The notes: a model not told the origin generated them from the letters alone. A DNA stretch of 64,000 nt from Streptomyces sp. NBC_00193 (GCF_026342735.1 NZ_JAPEMM010000001.1:5394001-5458000), one strand, 5' to 3'; counted from the stretch's first letter, positions 1 through 8,209 are shown. Program-made: numbers and translations.

Positions 1-536
1 CCATGGGCGAGTTCTTCTGGGGCACGATCACCATCACGCTCTTCGTCTTCTCCGACCTGGTGGACGGGAACATGGCCCGCCAGGCCGGCGTCTCCAGCCG
101 GTGGGGCGCGTTCCTCGACTCCACCCTCGACCGGGTGGCGGACGCGGCGATCTTCGGCGGGCTCGCGCTCTGGTACGCGGGTTCCGGGAACGACAACGCG
201 CTCTGCGCGGTCGCCATCTTCTGCCTGGCCAGCGGCCAGGTGGTCTCGTACACCAAGGCCCGCGGCGAGTCGATCGGCCTGCCGGTCGCCGTCAACGGAC
301 TCATCGAACGCGCCGAACGCCTGGTGATCACGCTGGTCGCGGCCGGTCTGTCCGGGCTGGAGACCTTCGGCGTCCCCTCGTGGATCGGCCTGCTGCTGCC
401 GATCGCGCTGTGGGTGGTCGCGGCGGGCTCGCTCGTGACCCTGATCCAGCGCGTGGTGACCGTACGGCGCGAATCGGCAGAGGCCGACGCCGCCGCCGCT
501 GCCGCCGGTGCTCCCTCCGAAGGCGGTACGCCCTGA
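1..536 (+). CDS. pgsA: Phosphatidylinositol phosphate synthase, 3' part (5' end outside window)
   Basis: CDP-alcohol phosphatidyltransferase, a membrane enzyme that joins CDP-diacylglycerol to an inositol phosphate; this is the first step towards phosphatidylinositol and PIMs. The frame is open from the window edge. The family signature is complete: counting from the ATG at base 3, Asp18, Asp21-Gly22, Ala25-Arg26, Gly35, Asp39 and Asp43 fit D-x2-DG-x2-AR-x8-G-x3-D-x3-D. Hydrophobic helices follow, then an Ala-rich C-terminal tail. Family members are usually 200-240 residues, so about 30-60 N-terminal residues probably lie upstream. Its TGA overlaps the next ATG by one base. The PI-phosphate rather than phosphatidylglycerophosphate assignment rests on the adjacent PIM genes. 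Confidence 0.9.
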   Translation, partial: MGEFFWGTITITLFVFSDLVDGNMARQAGVSSRWGAFLDSTLDRVADAAIFGGLALWYAGSGNDNALCAVAIFCLASGQVVSYTKARGESIGLPVAVNGLIERAERLVITLVAAGLSGLETFGVPSWIGLLLPIALWVVAAGSLVTLIQRVVTVRRESAEADAAAAAAGAPSEGGTP

Positions 537-1471
537 TGGGCAAAGCACAGGACAAGCTGGTCGACGGGCTCTACGGGCTCGGCTGGGCCGGGGTCAAGAA
601 GCTGCCCGAGCCGGCCGCGGCCGCCCTCGGACAGCGGATCGCGGACTTCACCTGGAAGCGGCGCGGCAAGAGCGTGCTGCGCCTGGAGTCGAACCTGGCC
701 CGGGTGGTGCCGGACGCGACGCCCGAGCGGCTGCGCGAGCTGTCGCACGCGGGCATGCGCTCCTACATGCGGTACTGGATGGAGTCCTTCCGCCTGCCGA
801 CCATGGCCAAGGAACGATTCAGCACCGACGTGCAGATGAAGGACGACCACATCCTGCGCGAGGCCCTGGCCTCCGGGCGGGGTGTCGTGGTGGCCCTCCC
901 GCACCTGGCCAACTGGGACCTCGCCGGCGCCTGGGCCGTCACCCACATCGGCGTCCCCTTCACCACCGTCGCCGAGCGGCTCAAGCCGGAGACCCTCTAC
1001 GACCGCTTCGTCGCCTACCGCGAGAGCCTGGGCATGGAGGTGCTCCCGCACGAGGGCGGCGCCGCCTTCGGCACGCTGGCGCGACGGCTGCGCTCCGGCG
1101 GGCTCGTCTGCCTGGTCGCGGACCGGGACCTGTCGGCCTCCGGGGTGGAAGTGGACTTCTTCGGCTCGGTGGCGCGGATGCCGGCCGGCCCGGCGCTGCT
1201 CGCCCTGCAGACCGGCGCGATCCTGCTCCCGGCCACCCTGTACTACGGGGACGCGCCGAAGATGTACGGCCGGATCCACTCCCCGGTGGAGGTGCCCGAG
1301 GAGGGCACCCGGCAGGAGAAGACGGCCGTCATGACGCAGGCGGTCGCCGACGCCTTCGCCCAGGGCATCGCCGAACACCCGCAGGACTGGCACATGCTCC
1401 AGCGGCTGTGGCTGGACGACCTGGAGACCACCGGCCACGGCGCCGGCCGGCCCGAGGAGCACTCCGCGTGA
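536..1471 (+). CDS. Phosphatidylinositol mannoside acyltransferase (LpxL/HtrB family)
   Basis: Protein of 311 residues in the lysophospholipid/lipid A acyltransferase family. In actinobacteria the copy between pgsA and pimA acylates the mannose of PIM1/PIM2 at the inner membrane (PatA-type). The catalytic HxxxxD motif is visible as His123-Leu-Ala-Asn-Trp-Asp128. The start is the ATG overlapping the pgsA stop (TGATG), so the two are probably translationally coupled. The 3' end overlaps pimA by four bases (GTGA). The pgsA-acyltransferase-pimA order is the same as in mycobacteria, which supports the assignment. Acyl specificity cannot be read from the sequence. Confidence 0.9.
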   Translation: MGKAQDKLVDGLYGLGWAGVKKLPEPAAAALGQRIADFTWKRRGKSVLRLESNLARVVPDATPERLRELSHAGMRSYMRYWMESFRLPTMAKERFSTDVQMKDDHILREALASGRGVVVALPHLANWDLAGAWAVTHIGVPFTTVAERLKPETLYDRFVAYRESLGMEVLPHEGGAAFGTLARRLRSGGLVCLVADRDLSASGVEVDFFGSVARMPAGPALLALQTGAILLPATLYYGDAPKMYGRIHSPVEVPEEGTRQEKTAVMTQAVADAFAQGIAEHPQDWHMLQRLWLDDLETTGHGAGRPEEHSA

Positions 1472-2628
1472 AGATCGGCATCGTCTGCCCGTACTCCTGG
1501 GACGTGCCCGGCGGGGTCCAGTTCCACATCCGGGACCTGGCGGAACACCTCATCGGCCTCGGCCACGAGGTGTCGGTCCTGGCCCCGTCGGACGACGAGA
1601 CCGGCCTGCCCCCCTACGTGGTCTCGGCGGGCCGGGCGGTGCCGGTGCCGTACAACGGGTCGGTGGCCCGCCTCAACTTCGGCTTCCTGTCGGCGGCCCG
1701 CGTACGGCGCTGGCTGCACGACGGGGTCTTCGACGTGGTCCACATCCACGAGCCGACCGCCCCCTCGCTGGGCCTGCTGACCTGCTGGGCGGCGCAGGGC
1801 CCCATCGTGGCCACCTTCCACACCTCCAACCCGCGCTCCCGGGCCATGCTCGCGGCGTACCCGATCCTGCAGCCGGCGCTGGAGAAGATCAGCGCCCGGA
1901 TCGCGGTGAGCGAGTACGCGCGGCGCACCCTGGTCGAGCACCTCGGCGGGGACGCGGTGGTCATCCCCAACGGCGTGGACGTGGACTTCTTCGCCAAGGC
2001 CGACCCGAATCCGGACTGGTCGGGCCAGACCCTCGGCTTCATCGGCCGGATCGACGAACCGCGCAAGGGCCTGCCGGTCCTGATGGCGGCGTTCCCGCGC
2101 ATCGTGGCGGAATGCCCGGACGTACGCCTCCTCGTGGCGGGCCGCGGCGACGAGGAGGAGGCGGTCGCCTCCCTCCCGCCCGAACTCCGCTCCCGGGTCG
2201 AGTTCCTCGGCATGGTCTCGGACGAGGACAAGGCACGGCTGCTGCGCAGCGTCGACGTGTACGTGGCCCCGAACACGGGCGGCGAGAGCTTCGGCATCAT
2301 CCTGGTGGAAGCCCTCTCGGCAGGCGCGGCGGTCCTCGCCGCCGACCTGGACGCCTTCGCGCAGGTCCTGGACCAGGGCGCGGCGGGTGAGCTCTTCGCG
2401 AACGAGGACCCCGACTCCCTGGCCGCCTCGGCGATCGCCCTCCTCGGCGACCCCGCCCGCCGCGCGGAACTGAGCACCCGCGGCTCCGCCCACGTGCGCC
2501 GCTTCGACTGGTCGACGGTGGCGGCGGACATCCTGGCCGTCTACGAAACGGTCACGGACGGCGCGACGGCGGTGGCGGAAGACGAACGAGTCCCCCTCCG
2601 CACCCGCCTGGGCCTGAACCGGGGCTAG
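1468..2628 (+). CDS. pimA: Phosphatidylinositol alpha-mannosyltransferase
   Basis: GT-B fold, GT4-family glycosyltransferase of 386 residues that moves mannose from GDP-mannose to phosphatidylinositol on the cytoplasmic face of the membrane. The N-terminal acceptor domain starts with the glycine-rich GGVQFH loop near residue 13. The C-terminal donor domain carries EPRKGL and the GGESFGIILVEALS segment near residues 273-286, which contains the E-x7-E pair typical of retaining GT4 enzymes. The GTG start at 1468 overlaps the previous stop. The preceding acyltransferase and pgsA make PimA more likely than a generic GT4. Confidence 0.93.
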   Translation: MKIGIVCPYSWDVPGGVQFHIRDLAEHLIGLGHEVSVLAPSDDETGLPPYVVSAGRAVPVPYNGSVARLNFGFLSAARVRRWLHDGVFDVVHIHEPTAPSLGLLTCWAAQGPIVATFHTSNPRSRAMLAAYPILQPALEKISARIAVSEYARRTLVEHLGGDAVVIPNGVDVDFFAKADPNPDWSGQTLGFIGRIDEPRKGLPVLMAAFPRIVAECPDVRLLVAGRGDEEEAVASLPPELRSRVEFLGMVSDEDKARLLRSVDVYVAPNTGGESFGIILVEALSAGAAVLAADLDAFAQVLDQGAAGELFANEDPDSLAASAIALLGDPARRAELSTRGSAHVRRFDWSTVAADILAVYETVTDGATAVAEDERVPLRTRLGLNRG

Positions 2629-2689
2629 GCGGCTCGTCCTGGGATGCCGGTGACACGCGGCGGACTGCGTCCGGCCAGGACGGCCTAGC

Positions 2690-2714
2690 TGTATTGATCA
2701 CGAGCGTTGTTAAC
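2690..2714. repeat. Left terminal inverted repeat of the IS481 element
   Basis: Begins TGTATTGA and ends GCGTTGTTAAC. It matches the reverse complement of 3747-3771 at 20 of 25 positions, with the differences concentrated in the middle of the repeat. The copy of CCTAGC abuts it on the left. Confidence 0.9.
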
Positions 2715-2736
2715 AGGGCCGGGTCTTGATCATGGT

Positions 2737-2792
2737 GAAGACCTCCGGTGTGGTGGAGGTGTCTAGGCTCCACACCACACACGGAGGTCTTC
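2737..2792 (+). promoter_or_regulatory. Hairpin covering the transposase Shine-Dalgarno
   Basis: The left arm 2737-2757 (starting GAAGACCTCCG) pairs with the right arm 2769-2792 (ending CGGAGGTCTTC). The first eleven pairs are perfect and the inner part has a few bulges. The right arm contains GGAGG at 2783-2787, the likely ribosome site for the GTG at 2793. Transcripts entering from outside would fold and hide this site. Such protection is known for IS10 and IS50; its function here is inference. Confidence 0.6.
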
Positions 2793-3776
2793 GTGTCACA
2801 CCGTAATGCCCGCCTGACCGTTCACGGCAGGCGGATCCTGGTCGAACGTGTCCTGGCCGGGCGGCCGGTGGCGCATGTCGCTGCCGAGATGGGCATATCA
2901 AGGCCCACGGCCCACAAGTGGGTCCGCCGCTGGCGGACTGAAGGCCATGCGGGACTCCACGACCGTTCCAGCCGCCCGCGCACGACCCCGCACCGCACTC
3001 GCCCCGCGGTCGAAGCCCGAGTCTGTGAACTGCGCAGGAGCCGAAAGCTCGGGCCGGCCCGGATCGGCCCGATCCTGGGCCTGCCCGCCTCGACCGTGCA
3101 CCGGATTTTGACCCGTCACGGCTTGGGCCGCCTGGCCTGGCTGGACCGGCCCACCGGAGAGCCGATCCGCCGCTACGAACGCGCTCGACCGGGCGAACTC
3201 GTCCACGTCGACATCAAGAAACTCGGCAACATCCCCGACGGCGGCGGATGGCGCGTGGTGGGCCGAGCCGCAGGCGACCGTAACCGCCAGGCCACTACCG
3301 ACCAGCGCAGAAGCAGCACGCCGGTGATCGGCTACTCCTACATCCACTCCGCCGTCGACGATCACTCCCGCCTCGCCTACAGCGAAGTCCTGGCCAACGA
3401 GCGCAAGGAGACCGCCACCGGGTTCTGGCAGCGGGCCAACGCCTTCTTCGCCGCCCACGGCATCACCGTCGAGCGCGTCCTGACCGACAACGGCGCCTGC
3501 TACAAATCCAAGCTCTTCACCCGTACGCTCACCGCGGCCGGTATCGCCCACAAAAGAACCCGGCCCTACCGGCCGCAGACCAACGGCAAGGTCGAACGCT
3601 TCAACCGGACGCTCGCCGAGGAGTGGGCCTACCAACGGCCCTACGCCTCGAACCATGAGCGGACCGAAGCCCTGACAGACTTCCTGCACACCTACAACCA
3701 CCACCGCTGCCACACCGCACTGGGCGGACACCCGCCCATCAGCCGTGTGAACAACGCTGCGGGTCAATACACCTAG
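2793..3776 (+). CDS. IS481-family transposase
   Basis: Protein of 327 residues with an N-terminal helix-turn-helix (residues about 10-60, with an ISRPTAHKWVRRW segment) and a C-terminal DDE integrase core. Catalytic residues are Asp140 (HVDIKK), Asp231 (LTDNGA) and Glu267 or 268 (KVERFNR), with 35 residues between the last two (DD35E). The GTG start at 2793 is chosen because GGAGG lies five bases upstream. The reading frame runs through the right inverted repeat: the last Thr codon spans the IS end and the TAG stop (3774-3776) lies in the CCTAGC target duplication. Codon choice is less GC-rich than in the neighbours. Confidence 0.92.
   Translation: MSHRNARLTVHGRRILVERVLAGRPVAHVAAEMGISRPTAHKWVRRWRTEGHAGLHDRSSRPRTTPHRTRPAVEARVCELRRSRKLGPARIGPILGLPASTVHRILTRHGLGRLAWLDRPTGEPIRRYERARPGELVHVDIKKLGNIPDGGGWRVVGRAAGDRNRQATTDQRRSSTPVIGYSYIHSAVDDHSRLAYSEVLANERKETATGFWQRANAFFAAHGITVERVLTDNGACYKSKLFTRTLTAAGIAHKRTRPYRPQTNGKVERFNRTLAEEWAYQRPYASNHERTEALTDFLHTYNHHRCHTALGGHPPISRVNNAAGQYT
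3747..3771. repeat. Right terminal inverted repeat of the IS481 element
   Basis: Reads GTGAACAACGC at its inner end and TCAATACA at its tip, pairing with 2690-2714. It lies wholly inside the transposase coding frame. Confidence 0.9.
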
Positions 3777-4369
3777 CCGACGGAGACGAACCGGTCGGGT
3801 CGACCGCCGGGGGAGAGGGTCACCTCGTGGACCGCGCCCTTCTCGGTGGTCATGCGGATCCGGTCGGGAGCGGTCCACACGGTCTCCACGAGGCGGTTGT
3901 CCATGTCGTCGTCGTTGAATGCACCGACGCTCCAACGGCGCTCCAGGGGCCAGGTCCCCTCGTGGACGTACACGAGCCAGAGCGTGTCGGGGCCGAAGGA
4001 AGCGCTGGTGCTCTCCACCACCAGCCGCCGGTCGCCGTGGCCCGGCGCCGCCTTCCCGTACTCCAGCCGGTGGGTGCCGGCGAATGCCGAGAGGAACGAG
4101 AGGGCGAGGAGAGCCGGGAGGCCGACGCCGAGCAGCACTCCCACCGCGACGAGGCGGGCACGGGGCTTCGAGAACCCGCACAGGACCGCCCCGGTCAGCA
4201 CGGCCAGGGCGAGCAGCCCCAGAGCCACGGCGTGCTCGCGGGCCCGGACCAGCACGACGAGCCGGCCCTCGGGGCCGGACAGCAGACCTGCGGCGGTCGT
4301 GGCGACGAGGACGAGCCCCGCCGCGAGCAGCAGACAGGCCGACGGTTTGCGGTAACGCGCGCGGTTCAC
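3773..4369 (-). CDS. Small membrane protein of unknown function
   Basis: I do not recognise the family. The 198-residue product has a basic N-terminus, three hydrophobic segments (about residues 10-31, 44-64 and 71-96) and a C-terminal soluble region of about 100 residues rich in Trp and charged residues (with a GTWPLERRW segment), probably outside the membrane. GTG at 4369 follows a G-rich ribosome site. Its stop codon is read from CTA at 3773-3775, inside the right target duplication of the IS; CTAG is palindromic and duplicated, so the stop is unchanged by the insertion. It is divergent from the gene at 4473. Confidence 0.75.
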   Translation of the reverse strand: MNRARYRKPSACLLLAAGLVLVATTAAGLLSGPEGRLVVLVRAREHAVALGLLALAVLTGAVLCGFSKPRARLVAVGVLLGVGLPALLALSFLSAFAGTHRLEYGKAAPGHGDRRLVVESTSASFGPDTLWLVYVHEGTWPLERRWSVGAFNDDDMDNRLVETVWTAPDRIRMTTEKGAVHEVTLSPGGRPDRFVSVG

Positions 4370-4472
4370 GGTTCCCCCCGGAAGATGCGGATCACGAAGT
4401 GTAGGCCGGGGACGGAGCCCGGATCACGGGCGATGAGGGCCGGGGTGGCGCGGAGAGGTAGGGTCGCCCAGC

Positions 4473-5012
4473 GTGATCGAAACCCTTGTCTGGATTGCCC
4501 TTGGCCTCGGCCTCGTCGGGGTGTACCTCAGTTGGACCGCCGGGCGGCTCGACCGGCTGCACTCCCGGATGGACGCCGCCCGCGCCGCCCTCGACGCGCA
4601 GCTCGTGCGGCGGGCCTCCGTGGTGCTGGAGGTCGCGACCTCCGGGGTGCTGGACCCCGCCTCCTCCCTCGTCCTGTACGAGGCCGCGCACGCCGCCCGC
4701 CAAGCGGAGGAGGAGCACCGCGAGGTTGCCGAGAGCGAGCTCAGCCAGGCACTGCGCGCGGTGTTCGCCGACGTCGGGCAGGTCGACGCGCTCAAGGCGG
4801 CCCCGGGCGGGGCGGAGGCCACCGAGGAGCTCGCGGCGGCGGTCCGCCGGGTGCCGATGGCACGGCGGTTCCTCAACGACGCCGTCCGTGCGGCCCGCGC
4901 CCTGCGCCGCCACCGGAAGGTCCGCTGGTTCCGGCTCGCGGGCCACGCGGCGTTCCCGCTGGCCTTCGAGATGGACGACGAGCCTCCGGTGGATCTGGCC
5001 GAGCGGCCGTAA
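4473..5012 (+). CDS. LemA-like membrane-anchored helical protein
   Basis: Protein of 179 residues with a single N-terminal membrane helix (residues about 4-22) followed by a long charged, Ala-rich helical region. The segment after the helix (RLDRLHSRMDAARAALDAQL near 25-44) resembles the start of LemA-family proteins, whose function is poorly known. No catalytic motif is visible. The GTG start gives an N-terminus beginning directly with the membrane helix. It lies upstream of pdxS in the same direction with a 153-bp gap. The LemA assignment is by resemblance only. Confidence 0.7.
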   Translation: MIETLVWIALGLGLVGVYLSWTAGRLDRLHSRMDAARAALDAQLVRRASVVLEVATSGVLDPASSLVLYEAAHAARQAEEEHREVAESELSQALRAVFADVGQVDALKAAPGGAEATEELAAAVRRVPMARRFLNDAVRAARALRRHRKVRWFRLAGHAAFPLAFEMDDEPPVDLAERP

Positions 5013-5033
5013 CTTGTACCCAATGGCCAAATC

Positions 5034-5066
5034 GCAAAGGGCCACCGGCTGCACATTGGCCCTTGC
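5034..5066 (+). terminator. Possible hairpin between the LemA-like gene and pdxS
   Basis: GCAAAGGGCCA (5034-5044) pairs with TGGCCCTTGC (5057-5066), with one bulged A and a 12-base loop. There is no T-run. It could be a weak terminator for the upstream gene or part of the pdxS leader. Confidence 0.35.
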
Positions 5067-5165
5067 CGTGGACTGGTCCAGAAGGTTTCCTCGGTCGAGT
5101 ACCACCAGGTCGCCCGTAGCGATCACCAGTAGCACCTGAATCTTCCTTTCGAGTGAGGTCAATCC

Positions 5166-6083
5166 GTGAGCACGCTTCCCTCCACCCCGCAGTCCGCTGA
5201 GTCGGCGATCGGCACCTCCCGCGTCAAGCGCGGCATGGCCGAGCAGCTCAAGGGCGGCGTGATCATGGATGTGGTCAACGCCGAGCAGGCGAAGATCGCC
5301 GAGGACGCCGGCGCCGTGGCCGTCATGGCCCTGGAGCGGGTTCCCGCCGACATCCGCAAGGACGGCGGCGTCGCCCGGATGTCCGACCCGAACATGATCG
5401 AAGAGATCATCGAGGCCGTCTCCATCCCGGTCATGGCCAAGTCCCGCATCGGCCACTTCGTCGAGGCCCAGGTCCTCCAGTCCCTCGGCGTCGACTACAT
5501 CGACGAGTCCGAGGTCCTGACCCCGGCCGACGAGGTCAACCACTCCGACAAGTGGGCGTTCACCACCCCCTTCGTCTGTGGCGCCACCAACCTGGGCGAG
5601 GCCCTGCGCCGCATCGCCGAGGGCGCGGCCATGATCCGCTCGAAGGGCGAGGCCGGTACCGGCAACGTCGTCGAGGCCGTCCGTCACCTGCGCCAGATCA
5701 AGAACGAGATCGCCCGCCTGCGCGGCTACGACAACAACGAGCTGTTCGCCGCCGCCAAGGAGCTGCGCGCCCCGTACGAGCTGGTCAAGGAAGTTGCCGA
5801 GCTCGGCAAGCTCCCGGTCGTGCTGTTCTCCGCCGGTGGCGTCGCCACCCCGGCCGACGCCGCGCTGATGCGCCAGCTCGGTGCCGAGGGCGTCTTCGTC
5901 GGCTCCGGCATCTTCAAGTCGGGCGACCCGGCCAAGCGCGCCGCCGCCATCGTGAAGGCCACCACCTTCTACGACGACCCGAAGATCATCGCGGACGCCT
6001 CCCGCAACCTGGGCGAGGCCATGGTCGGCATCAACTGCGACACCCTCCCCGAGTCCGAGCGCTACGCCAACCGCGGCTGGTAG
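5166..6083 (+). CDS. pdxS: Pyridoxal 5'-phosphate synthase lyase subunit
   Basis: PdxS (SnzP/Pdx1) makes PLP from ribose 5-phosphate, glyceraldehyde 3-phosphate and ammonia supplied by PdxT. The 305-residue protein shows the hallmark segments MDVVNAEQAKIAEDAGAVAV, MARSR-like VMAKSRIGHFVEAQ and GEAGTGNVVEAVRH. The TIM-barrel lysines that bind ribose phosphate are expected in MAKSR and SKGEAGTG. Length is typical. GTG start at 5166, about ten bases after a GAGTGAGG ribosome site. pdxT follows nine bases downstream, giving a two-gene operon. Confidence 0.97.
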   Translation: MSTLPSTPQSAESAIGTSRVKRGMAEQLKGGVIMDVVNAEQAKIAEDAGAVAVMALERVPADIRKDGGVARMSDPNMIEEIIEAVSIPVMAKSRIGHFVEAQVLQSLGVDYIDESEVLTPADEVNHSDKWAFTTPFVCGATNLGEALRRIAEGAAMIRSKGEAGTGNVVEAVRHLRQIKNEIARLRGYDNNELFAAAKELRAPYELVKEVAELGKLPVVLFSAGGVATPADAALMRQLGAEGVFVGSGIFKSGDPAKRAAAIVKATTFYDDPKIIADASRNLGEAMVGINCDTLPESERYANRGW

Positions 6084-6091
6084 TCATCACC

Positions 6092-6682
6092 ATGACCACC
6101 CCCGTGATTGGTGTCCTGGCACTCCAGGGCGACGTACGGGAGCACCTGATCGCCCTGGCCTCGGCTGACGCCGTGGCCAGGCCGGTCCGGCGTCCCGAGG
6201 AGCTCGCCGAGGTCGACGCCCTGGTGATCCCCGGCGGCGAGTCCACGACCATGTCGAAGCTCGCCGTGCTGTTCGGCATGCTGGAGCCGCTGCGCGAGCG
6301 CGTACGGGCCGGGATGCCGGTCTACGGCACCTGCGCCGGCATGATCATGCTCGCCGACAAGCTGCTGGACGGCCGTGAGGACCAGGAGACCCTGGGCGGC
6401 ATCGACATGATCGTGCGCCGCAACGCCTTCGGCCGCCAGAACGAGTCCTTCGAGGCGCAGGTCGACTTCGCGGGCATCGAGGGCGGTCCGGTGGAGGGCG
6501 TGTTCATCCGCGCTCCCTGGGTCGAGTCCGTCGGCGGCGCCGCCGAGGTGCTCGCCACGTACGACGGCCACACCGTCGCCGTGCGCCAGGGCAATGTCCT
6601 CGCCACCTCGTTCCACCCGGAGCTCACGGGTGACGACCGGGTCCACGCGTACTTCGTCGACATGGTGCGCGCGGGGCTGTAA
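6092..6682 (+). CDS. pdxT: Pyridoxal 5'-phosphate synthase glutaminase subunit
   Basis: Class I glutamine amidotransferase of 196 residues that hydrolyses glutamine and channels ammonia to PdxS. The motif IPGGESTT lies near residues 46-53. The nucleophile is in GTCAGM (Cys near residue 78) and the catalytic His-x-Glu is in SFHPELT near residue 172. The ATG at 6092 is just after the pdxS stop, which implies co-translation in the stoichiometric synthase complex. Confidence 0.97.
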   Translation: MTTPVIGVLALQGDVREHLIALASADAVARPVRRPEELAEVDALVIPGGESTTMSKLAVLFGMLEPLRERVRAGMPVYGTCAGMIMLADKLLDGREDQETLGGIDMIVRRNAFGRQNESFEAQVDFAGIEGGPVEGVFIRAPWVESVGGAAEVLATYDGHTVAVRQGNVLATSFHPELTGDDRVHAYFVDMVRAGL

Positions 6683-6693
6683 CGGCGTCCCGG

Positions 6694-6699
6694 TAGGAT
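6694..6699 (+). promoter_or_regulatory. Putative -10 element upstream of yebC
   Basis: TAGGAT fits the Streptomyces housekeeping -10 consensus (TAGRRT) and lies about 40 bases before the yebC start. No convincing -35 hexamer is present at the proper distance, so this is a tentative call. Confidence 0.35.
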
Positions 6700-6739
6700 C
6701 TGAGGCGAACATTGTTGGTGACGCGAAGGAGACAGGCAG

Positions 6740-7492
6740 ATGTCCGGCCACTCTAAATGGGCTACGACGAAGCACAAGAAGGCCGTGGTTGACGCCAAGC
6801 GCGGCAAGCTCTTCGCGAAGCTGATCAAGAACATCGAGGTCGCGGCCCGTATGGGCGGCGCCGACATCGATGGCAACCCGACCCTCTTCGACGCCATCCA
6901 GAAGGCGAAGAAGAGCTCGGTCCCGAACAAGAACATCGACTCCGCGGTCAAGCGCGGCGGCGGCCTCGAGGCCGGCGGCGCCGACTACGAGACGATCATG
7001 TACGAAGGCTACGGCCCGAACGGCGTCGCGGTGCTCATCGAGTGCCTCACCGACAACCGCAACCGTGCCGCGTCCGACGTGCGGGTCGCCATGACCCGCA
7101 ACGGCGGTTCGATGGCCGACCCGGGTTCGGTCTCGTACCTGTTCAACCGCAAGGGCGTCGTCCTGCTGCCCAAGGGCGAGCTGTCCGAGGACGACGTCCT
7201 GGAGACGGTGCTGGAGGCGGGGGCCGAAGAGGTCAACGACCTCGGCGAGCAGTTCGAGATCATCAGCGAGGCCACCGACATGGTCGCGGTCCGTACCGCG
7301 CTCCAGACCGCCGGCATCGACTACGACTCGGCCGACTCCAACTTCCTGCCGACCATGCAGGTCGAGCTGGACGAAGAGGGCGCGCGCAAGATCTTCAAGC
7401 TGATCGACGCGCTGGAGGACAGCGACGACGTGCAGAACGTCTTCGCCAACTTCGACGTCTCGGACGAGGTCATGGAGAAGGTCGACGCCTGA
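6740..7492 (+). CDS. yebC: YebC/PmpR-family protein (probable transcription or translation regulator)
   Basis: The 250-residue product begins MSGHSKWATTKHKKAVVDAKRGKLF, the signature N-terminus of the YebC/TACO1 family. Family members have been described as DNA-binding regulators and, more recently, as factors that help ribosomes through difficult nascent sequences. The position just upstream of ruvC-ruvA-ruvB is the classical bacterial arrangement. ATG with GAAGGAGA eight bases upstream. A strong terminator follows, so it is probably transcribed apart from ruvCAB. Confidence 0.95.
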   Translation: MSGHSKWATTKHKKAVVDAKRGKLFAKLIKNIEVAARMGGADIDGNPTLFDAIQKAKKSSVPNKNIDSAVKRGGGLEAGGADYETIMYEGYGPNGVAVLIECLTDNRNRAASDVRVAMTRNGGSMADPGSVSYLFNRKGVVLLPKGELSEDDVLETVLEAGAEEVNDLGEQFEIISEATDMVAVRTALQTAGIDYDSADSNFLPTMQVELDEEGARKIFKLIDALEDSDDVQNVFANFDVSDEVMEKVDA

Positions 7493-7518
7493 GGGGCGTA
7501 GACCGCTCACAGTGTGGA

Positions 7519-7557
7519 GCAGCGGGCCGATGGGGACACACCCCGTCGGCCCGCTGC
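7519..7557 (+). terminator. Terminator after yebC
   Basis: A 17-bp stem (arms 7519-7535 and 7541-7557, one G-T pair) with an ACACA loop lies 27 bases after the yebC stop. The T-run is poor, as is usual for Streptomyces terminators. Confidence 0.8.
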
Positions 7558-7672
7558 GTTGTCATAGGCAGCCGTTAGTCTGGCGACCGCAACCATCAAT
7601 TGATCAGCGACGACGGCGAGGCACCACCTCCGCGAGAGCGGCGGCGGTTTAGCCGCAAAGGGGGGAGGAGGG

Positions 7673-8209
7673 GTGCGCGTACTCGGCGTTGACCCGGGGC
7701 TGACCCGATGCGGTGTCGGTGTGGTCGAGGGGGTGGCGGGCCGCCCCCTGGCGATGCTGGGCGTGGGGGTCGTACGGACGCCCGCGGACGCCGAGTTGGG
7801 CCACCGGCTCGTTGCGATCGAGCAGGGCATCGAGGAGTGGCTCGACGAGTACGAGCCCGAAGTCGTCGCCGTGGAGCGGGTGTTCAGTCAGCACAACGTC
7901 AGCACGGTGATGGGCACCGCCCAGGCCAGTGCCGTCGCCATGCTGTGCGCCGCGCGCCGCGGCATACCGGTCGCGCTGCACACCCCGAGCGAGGTCAAGG
8001 CCGCCGTCACCGGCAGCGGTCGCGCCGACAAGGCGCAGGTCGGAGCCATGGTCACCCGCTTGCTGCGGCTGTCCGCCCCGCCCAAGCCCGCCGACGCAGC
8101 GGACGCCCTCGCCCTCGCCATCTGCCACATCTGGCGCGCCCCCGCGCAGAACCGCCTCCAGCAGGCCGTCAACCGGCATGCCAGCGCCCTGAAAGGCCGC
8201 ACCACATGA
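7673..8209 (+). CDS. ruvC: Crossover junction endodeoxyribonuclease RuvC
   Basis: Holliday-junction resolvase of 178 residues that acts as a dimer with RuvAB. Acidic catalytic residues are seen: Asp7 in GVDPG, Glu in VERVF (near residue 68) and the two Asp of PADAADALALA near residues 138-141. GTG start at 7673 follows a GGGGGAGGAGG ribosome site. Its stop overlaps the ruvA ATG (ATGA), giving a coupled ruvC-ruvA-ruvB operon. Confidence 0.97.
   Translation: MRVLGVDPGLTRCGVGVVEGVAGRPLAMLGVGVVRTPADAELGHRLVAIEQGIEEWLDEYEPEVVAVERVFSQHNVSTVMGTAQASAVAMLCAARRGIPVALHTPSEVKAAVTGSGRADKAQVGAMVTRLLRLSAPPKPADAADALALAICHIWRAPAQNRLQQAVNRHASALKGRTT

Larger units (their letters stand above)
2690..3771 (+). 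mobile_element. Complete IS481-family insertion sequence, about 1.08 kb
   Basis: The element carries one transposase gene and 25-bp imperfect terminal inverted repeats (20 of 25 matched), both ending in TGTATTGA. It is flanked by an exact 6-bp direct repeat, CCTAGC, at 2684-2689 and 3772-3777. IS481 elements are known to prefer NCTAGN targets, so this is a clean insertion with its target duplication. Removing the element and one repeat restores a continuous sequence between pimA and the minus-strand gene that ends at 3773, so neither neighbour is disrupted. Matching flanks and an intact gene suggest a fairly recent insertion. Confidence 0.93.

Noticed and set aside
2684..3777. The IS as a disruption of a neighbouring gene
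   Set aside because: pimA ends at 2628 with a full-length product and the minus-strand gene keeps its own stop codon, so neither is broken.
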